Assembly: GCA_025846845.1 (NCBI GenBank)
Contig: JAOYTL010000006.1
Location: 62,001-126,000, forward strand
Length of the DNA: 64,000 nt
DNA from: Alloboseaceae bacterium BT-24-1
GTDB taxonomy: Bacteria; Pseudomonadota; Alphaproteobacteria; Rhizobiales; Beijerinckiaceae
Direction of reading: 5' to 3'
In this document: piece after piece, positions 61,042 to 64,000 of the stretch
Numbering within the stretch: the first letter of the stretch is position 1
Layout of the letters: each line of letters opens with the position of its first letter
The notes under the pieces: model-generated
Told to the model about the DNA's origin: nothing
What the model saw: the letters and a program-made list of their open reading frames with translations, nothing else
The model's database searches: none
Translations under genes and position numbers: made by a program

Positions 61042-62763
61042 TCAGGAAGCGGGACGCAGCCGCGCGGCGAGCAGCACGAGCGCGCTCATCACGAGCAGGA
61101 CGAGTGTGGAGACGGCAGCCAGCAGTGGCGAAAAGCGCAGAGTCGCCTCGTCCCACATCAGCTTGGGCAGCGTCGATTGCAGCCCGCCGGACGCGAAGAG
61201 CGCGATATTGAGCTCGTCGAGCGAGATCACGAAGGCGAACAGCGAGGCCGAGACGATGCCGCCGGCGATCAGCGGCAACGTCACGCGACGCGCCGTCACC
61301 AGCGGCGATGCACCGAGCGAGGCCGCCGCCTGGTCGAGGCGCCGGTCATAGGTCTTGAGCACGGCCGTGACGGCGATGAAGACATAGGGCAGCGCGATCA
61401 CTGCATGGCCGATGACCAATCCGGCGACTGTGCCGACGAGACCGAGCCTGGCGTAGACGTAGAACAGCGCCACCGCGATCACCATGCGCGGCACCAGCAG
61501 CGGCGCGATCATCGCGGCGAAGGCCGCGCTCGCCCCGCCACCCTGGAGCCGCTGGAAGGCCAGGGCCGCCGGCACCGCCACGACGAGGCAGACCGCTGTC
61601 GTCAGCAGAGCGACAATGAAAGAGCGACCGGCTGCGTCGAGCCAGACCGGCGAGGAGAATGCCTCCCGATACCAGCGCAAATCGACGCCAGCCGGCGGCC
61701 AGGACAGGAACTCCTGCCGAGAGAAGGAAACCGGAAGCAGCAGCAACAACGGCACGATGAGGAACAGGATCGCGAGGATGGCGAGCCCCTTCGTCCCGAC
61801 ACCTCCCTCGCCGGGTCTCGGCGGGCTCAGGCGCAAGGTCTCCGCCAGCCATGCAGCGAGTTCTCCCAGCGTCCCGCAGATCCGGCGACCCATGCCGCTC
61901 CCGGCAGATGCGCTGCGGCCGGCCTCGCCCGACAGGGTCGAGAGGCCGACGGCCTTGTCGAACAGCACGAACAGGACGAGTGCGGTCGCGAGAAGAAGCA
62001 GACAGAGAATGGCGGCGAAGGGCCAGTTCACCAATTCCATCACCTGCTGGATGACGAGCTGCGTGATCATCGTCTCGCGGGCGCTGCCGAGCAGGGCAGG
62101 AGCCATGAAGAAGCCGAGCGCCGTGATGAAGATCAGCAGCGCCGAAGCCGTGACACCCGGCATGGACAGCGGCAGGTAGACGCGGAAGAAGGCCTGCACC
62201 GGCCGCGCGCCGAGCGTGCCCGCCGCGACCATCAGGCCGCGGTCGATCCGCTCCATCACGCCGACCATGGTAAGGATTGCGAAGGGGACCAGCACATTGG
62301 TCATGCCGATCACGACCGCTGCCCAGCCGTAGAGCAGGTCCAGCGGCTGATCGCTCAGGCCCGCCGAGACGAGTGCGGCATTGACCGGGCCCTGCCGGCC
62401 CAGGATCACGATCCAGGCGAAGGTGCGCACGAGAAAACTCGACCAGAACGGCAGCAGGACGAACAGCGCCCAGGTCGATTTGCGCCGGGGGTCGGCGTTG
62501 GCGAGCACATAGGCCACGGGATAGCCGACGAGCACGCTGAGGACCGTCACCCACAGCGAGATCTTCACTGTCGTGACCATCACCTGCACATAGGTGCCGG
62601 CTGCCCACATCCTGCCGGCATGTTCCAGCGTCAATGCGCCGTCACGGTGGAGGAAGCCCTGGACGAGGAACCCGCCGATCGGCGCGACGAAGAACAGGCC
62701 GAGCAGCAGGGCGGCCGGCGCGAAGAGCAGGAGATGCCGGCCGGGATGCGTCACGGCACGCAC
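61042..62763 (-). CDS. Fused ABC permease pair (PotB-PotC type)
   Basis: A 573-residue inner-membrane protein with two permease domains in one chain. The first (about 1-275) has EAA-type motif AAGTLGARPVQAFFRVYLPL; the second (about 330-573) has QAAASLGASPLVTARRVTLP. A hydrophilic link around 280-325 joins them. Spermidine/putrescine-type importers normally use two separate permeases. It ends 8 bases before the hydratase-like gene and its start overlaps the ATPase gene by 13 bases. Confidence 0.93.
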   Translation of the reverse strand: MRAVTHPGRHLLLFAPAALLLGLFFVAPIGGFLVQGFLHRDGALTLEHAGRMWAAGTYVQVMVTTVKISLWVTVLSVLVGYPVAYVLANADPRRKSTWALFVLLPFWSSFLVRTFAWIVILGRQGPVNAALVSAGLSDQPLDLLYGWAAVVIGMTNVLVPFAILTMVGVMERIDRGLMVAAGTLGARPVQAFFRVYLPLSMPGVTASALLIFITALGFFMAPALLGSARETMITQLVIQQVMELVNWPFAAILCLLLLATALVLFVLFDKAVGLSTLSGEAGRSASAGSGMGRRICGTLGELAAWLAETLRLSPPRPGEGGVGTKGLAILAILFLIVPLLLLLPVSFSRQEFLSWPPAGVDLRWYREAFSSPVWLDAAGRSFIVALLTTAVCLVVAVPAALAFQRLQGGGASAAFAAMIAPLLVPRMVIAVALFYVYARLGLVGTVAGLVIGHAVIALPYVFIAVTAVLKTYDRRLDQAAASLGASPLVTARRVTLPLIAGGIVSASLFAFVISLDELNIALFASGGLQSTLPKLMWDEATLRFSPLLAAVSTLVLLVMSALVLLAARLRPAS

Positions 62764-63812
62764 TGCGTCAACGGCACCACATCCTCAGGCGCAATCGTCA
62801 GCGCAACGTCGCTGCCGACTTCGACAGGCCTGCCGCCACCGAGGACGGTCATGGTGAGACCGGCAGCGAGATCGCCAGCGATCGACAGGCGCCGCACCGC
62901 TCCCAGATCGATGACGTCGACGACCTTGCCTTGCAGCTGGGCCACGTCCGACGTCCCTGCGAAGCGCAGCCTTTCCGGGCGGATCAGGACGGTGACCGGC
63001 TTTCCTTCCGCGGGCAGGCGATCGCCATGGGCCGTCGCCAGCAGCTGGTCACCGATCCTGATACGTCCACCGGCGACGATGCCGTCGATCAGGTTGCTTT
63101 CGCCGACGAAGCCCGCGGCGAAGCGCGTGCGCGGCCGCTCGTAGAGAGCAGCCGGCGTGTCGATCTGCTCGACCCGCGCCTCGTTCATCAGGCAGACCCG
63201 GTCGGAGAGCAGCATCGCCTCGTCCTGATCGTGCGTGACGTAGACGATGGTCTTCTTCAGCTCGGCGTGGAGCTTGCGGATCTCGAGCTTGAGCTCGTCG
63301 CGCAGCTTCTTGTCGAGAGCGCCGAGGGGCTCGTCCATCAGCACGAGCTGCGGGTCGAAAACGATGGCGCGCGCGAAGGCGACGCGTTGCTGCTGCCCGC
63401 CGGAAAGCTCTCGGGGCAAGCGTCCGGCGAGATGGCCGAGCCGCACCAGCTCGAGCGCACGGCCGACAGCGCTCTTAAGCTCGCTCTCCGAGCGTTTGCG
63501 CATGCGCAAGGGAAAAGCGACGTTCTCGAAGACGCTGAGATGCGGAAACAGCGCATAGTTCTGGAAGACGACGCCGATCTCGCGTCGATAGGCCGGCTTG
63601 CGGGTGATCTCCTGGCCGTCGAGCAGGATCTCGCCGCCTGAGGTCTCGGTCAGACCGGCGATCATCATCAGCAGCGTCGTCTTGCCCGATCCGGACGGCC
63701 CCAGCAGGGTCAGGAACTCGCCGGCGCCGACCTGCAAACTGGTCGGACTCAGGGCGATCGCCTCGCCATAGCGCTTGGCCACGCTGCGAATATCGAGCTT
63801 TGGATGGGTCAA
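62751..63812 (-). CDS. ABC importer ATPase (PotA-like)
   Basis: A 353-residue ATPase for polyamine/iron-type importers. Walker A is LGPSGSGKTTL, signature ELSGGQQQRVAFARAIV, Walker B PQLVLMDEPLGALD, switch His in VTHDQDE. A C-terminal regulatory TOBE domain follows (~280-353). The start at 63812 is an ATG with MTHPKLDIRS. Energises the fused permease downstream. Confidence 0.95.
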   Translation of the reverse strand: MTHPKLDIRSVAKRYGEAIALSPTSLQVGAGEFLTLLGPSGSGKTTLLMMIAGLTETSGGEILLDGQEITRKPAYRREIGVVFQNYALFPHLSVFENVAFPLRMRKRSESELKSAVGRALELVRLGHLAGRLPRELSGGQQQRVAFARAIVFDPQLVLMDEPLGALDKKLRDELKLEIRKLHAELKKTIVYVTHDQDEAMLLSDRVCLMNEARVEQIDTPAALYERPRTRFAAGFVGESNLIDGIVAGGRIRIGDQLLATAHGDRLPAEGKPVTVLIRPERLRFAGTSDVAQLQGKVVDVIDLGAVRRLSIAGDLAAGLTMTVLGGGRPVEVGSDVALTIAPEDVVPLTQCVP

Positions 63813-63891
63813 AGGACTAGCCTTGGTACGGGGCAGGCGGCGCGGCTCAGGTCGCCCATGGCGTTGAACGGTCGGATATCGGCGCCGCGCC

Positions 63892-64000
63892 TCAGCCGAC
63901 GACCCATTTGGTGAAGCGTTCGGTCGCCTGGTCGCGTGTCTGCGTCCAGAAATCGACGTCGACGAGGATCGCGCTAGCCTTGTTGGCCGGGAAGGTGGGC
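63892..64000 (-). CDS. ABC importer substrate-binding protein, C-terminal end (partial)
   Basis: Only the last ~35 residues are in the window: ANKASAILVDVDFWTQTRDQ, ATERFTKWVVG, ending at a TGA at 63892-63894. They resemble the C-terminus of PotD-like periplasmic binding proteins, and the location at the head of the importer operon agrees. Substrate cannot be read from this piece. Confidence 0.7.
   Translation of the reverse strand, partial: PTFPANKASAILVDVDFWTQTRDQATERFTKWVVG

Noticed and set aside
61177..63144. 655-codon open frame on the plus strand across the ABC transporter genes
   Set aside because: It is antisense to well-supported permease and ATPase genes, rich in Arg/Gln/His as expected for the complement of high-GC coding DNA, and has no family match.

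Overview
The window is high-GC DNA from an alphaproteobacterium, most likely a Hyphomicrobiales member of the Bosea/Methylobacterium type. This is inferred from gene families (DUF6894, MucR/Ros, Usg, DUF982, HisKA_2-type kinases, large autotransporters, split PQQ genes) and from GGAAC-N16-CGTT promoters typical of the alphaproteobacterial EcfG stress sigma factor. No rRNA, tRNA or CRISPR array was seen.

Layout. (1) 0-10 kb: an autotransporter remnant, then a stress-protein island (two near-identical DUF6894 cassettes, CsbD, a glycine-zipper general-stress protein, a PepSY-like secreted protein, YciF, an iron-permease family protein, CinA) with several EcfG-like promoters, then decayed genes (glycogen debranching enzyme, a third DUF6894), a cold-shock protein, and a histidine kinase divergent from a single-domain response regulator. 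(2) 10-17 kb: small hypothetical proteins, a GAF-GGDEF-EAL protein with a frameshift at its N-terminus, and a MucR homologue with a stop codon and two lost zinc ligands. (3) 17-29.5 kb: a 1619-residue autotransporter divergent from a putative regulator, an RND-pump remnant fused to a tyrosine recombinase, two AraC regulators, an outer-membrane protein, a DUF1254 protein, an HdeA-like protein, and ISL3 and IS3 remnants. (4) 29.6-37 kb: a three-gene Hsp20 operon, small proteins, groESL behind a degenerate CIRCE, and a multiply frameshifted autotransporter. (5) 37-43 kb: a surface-sugar locus (GT4 glycosyltransferase, RfbF, SDR epimerase, RfbC-like epimerase, SAF-domain oxidoreductase). (6) 43-48.4 kb: a PQQ locus with a PQQ-dependent sugar dehydrogenase, a cytochrome c, pqqA and pqqDE on the plus strand, and pqqBC convergent on the minus strand behind a translationally coupled small ORF. 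(7) 48.7-58 kb: a TpsB transporter with no TpsA beside it, a tartrate-dehydratase-like remnant joined to a signal peptide, an IS91 remnant, and a PLP enzyme/LysR/RidA/symporter module. (8) 58-64 kb: a minus-strand operon with a spermidine/putrescine-type ABC importer (permease pair fused in one chain), an enoyl-CoA hydratase-like protein and an acyl-CoA ligase.

The window has many single-base frameshifts and truncated genes. Some may be sequencing or assembly errors, but the truncated IS and transporter fragments indicate true decay in an accessory region. I did not find a wholly new multi-gene system. The strongest leads are the bidirectional EcfG-like promoter at about 3.6 kb, the duplicated DUF6894/palindrome cassette, and the uncharacterised small ORF translationally coupled to pqqB.
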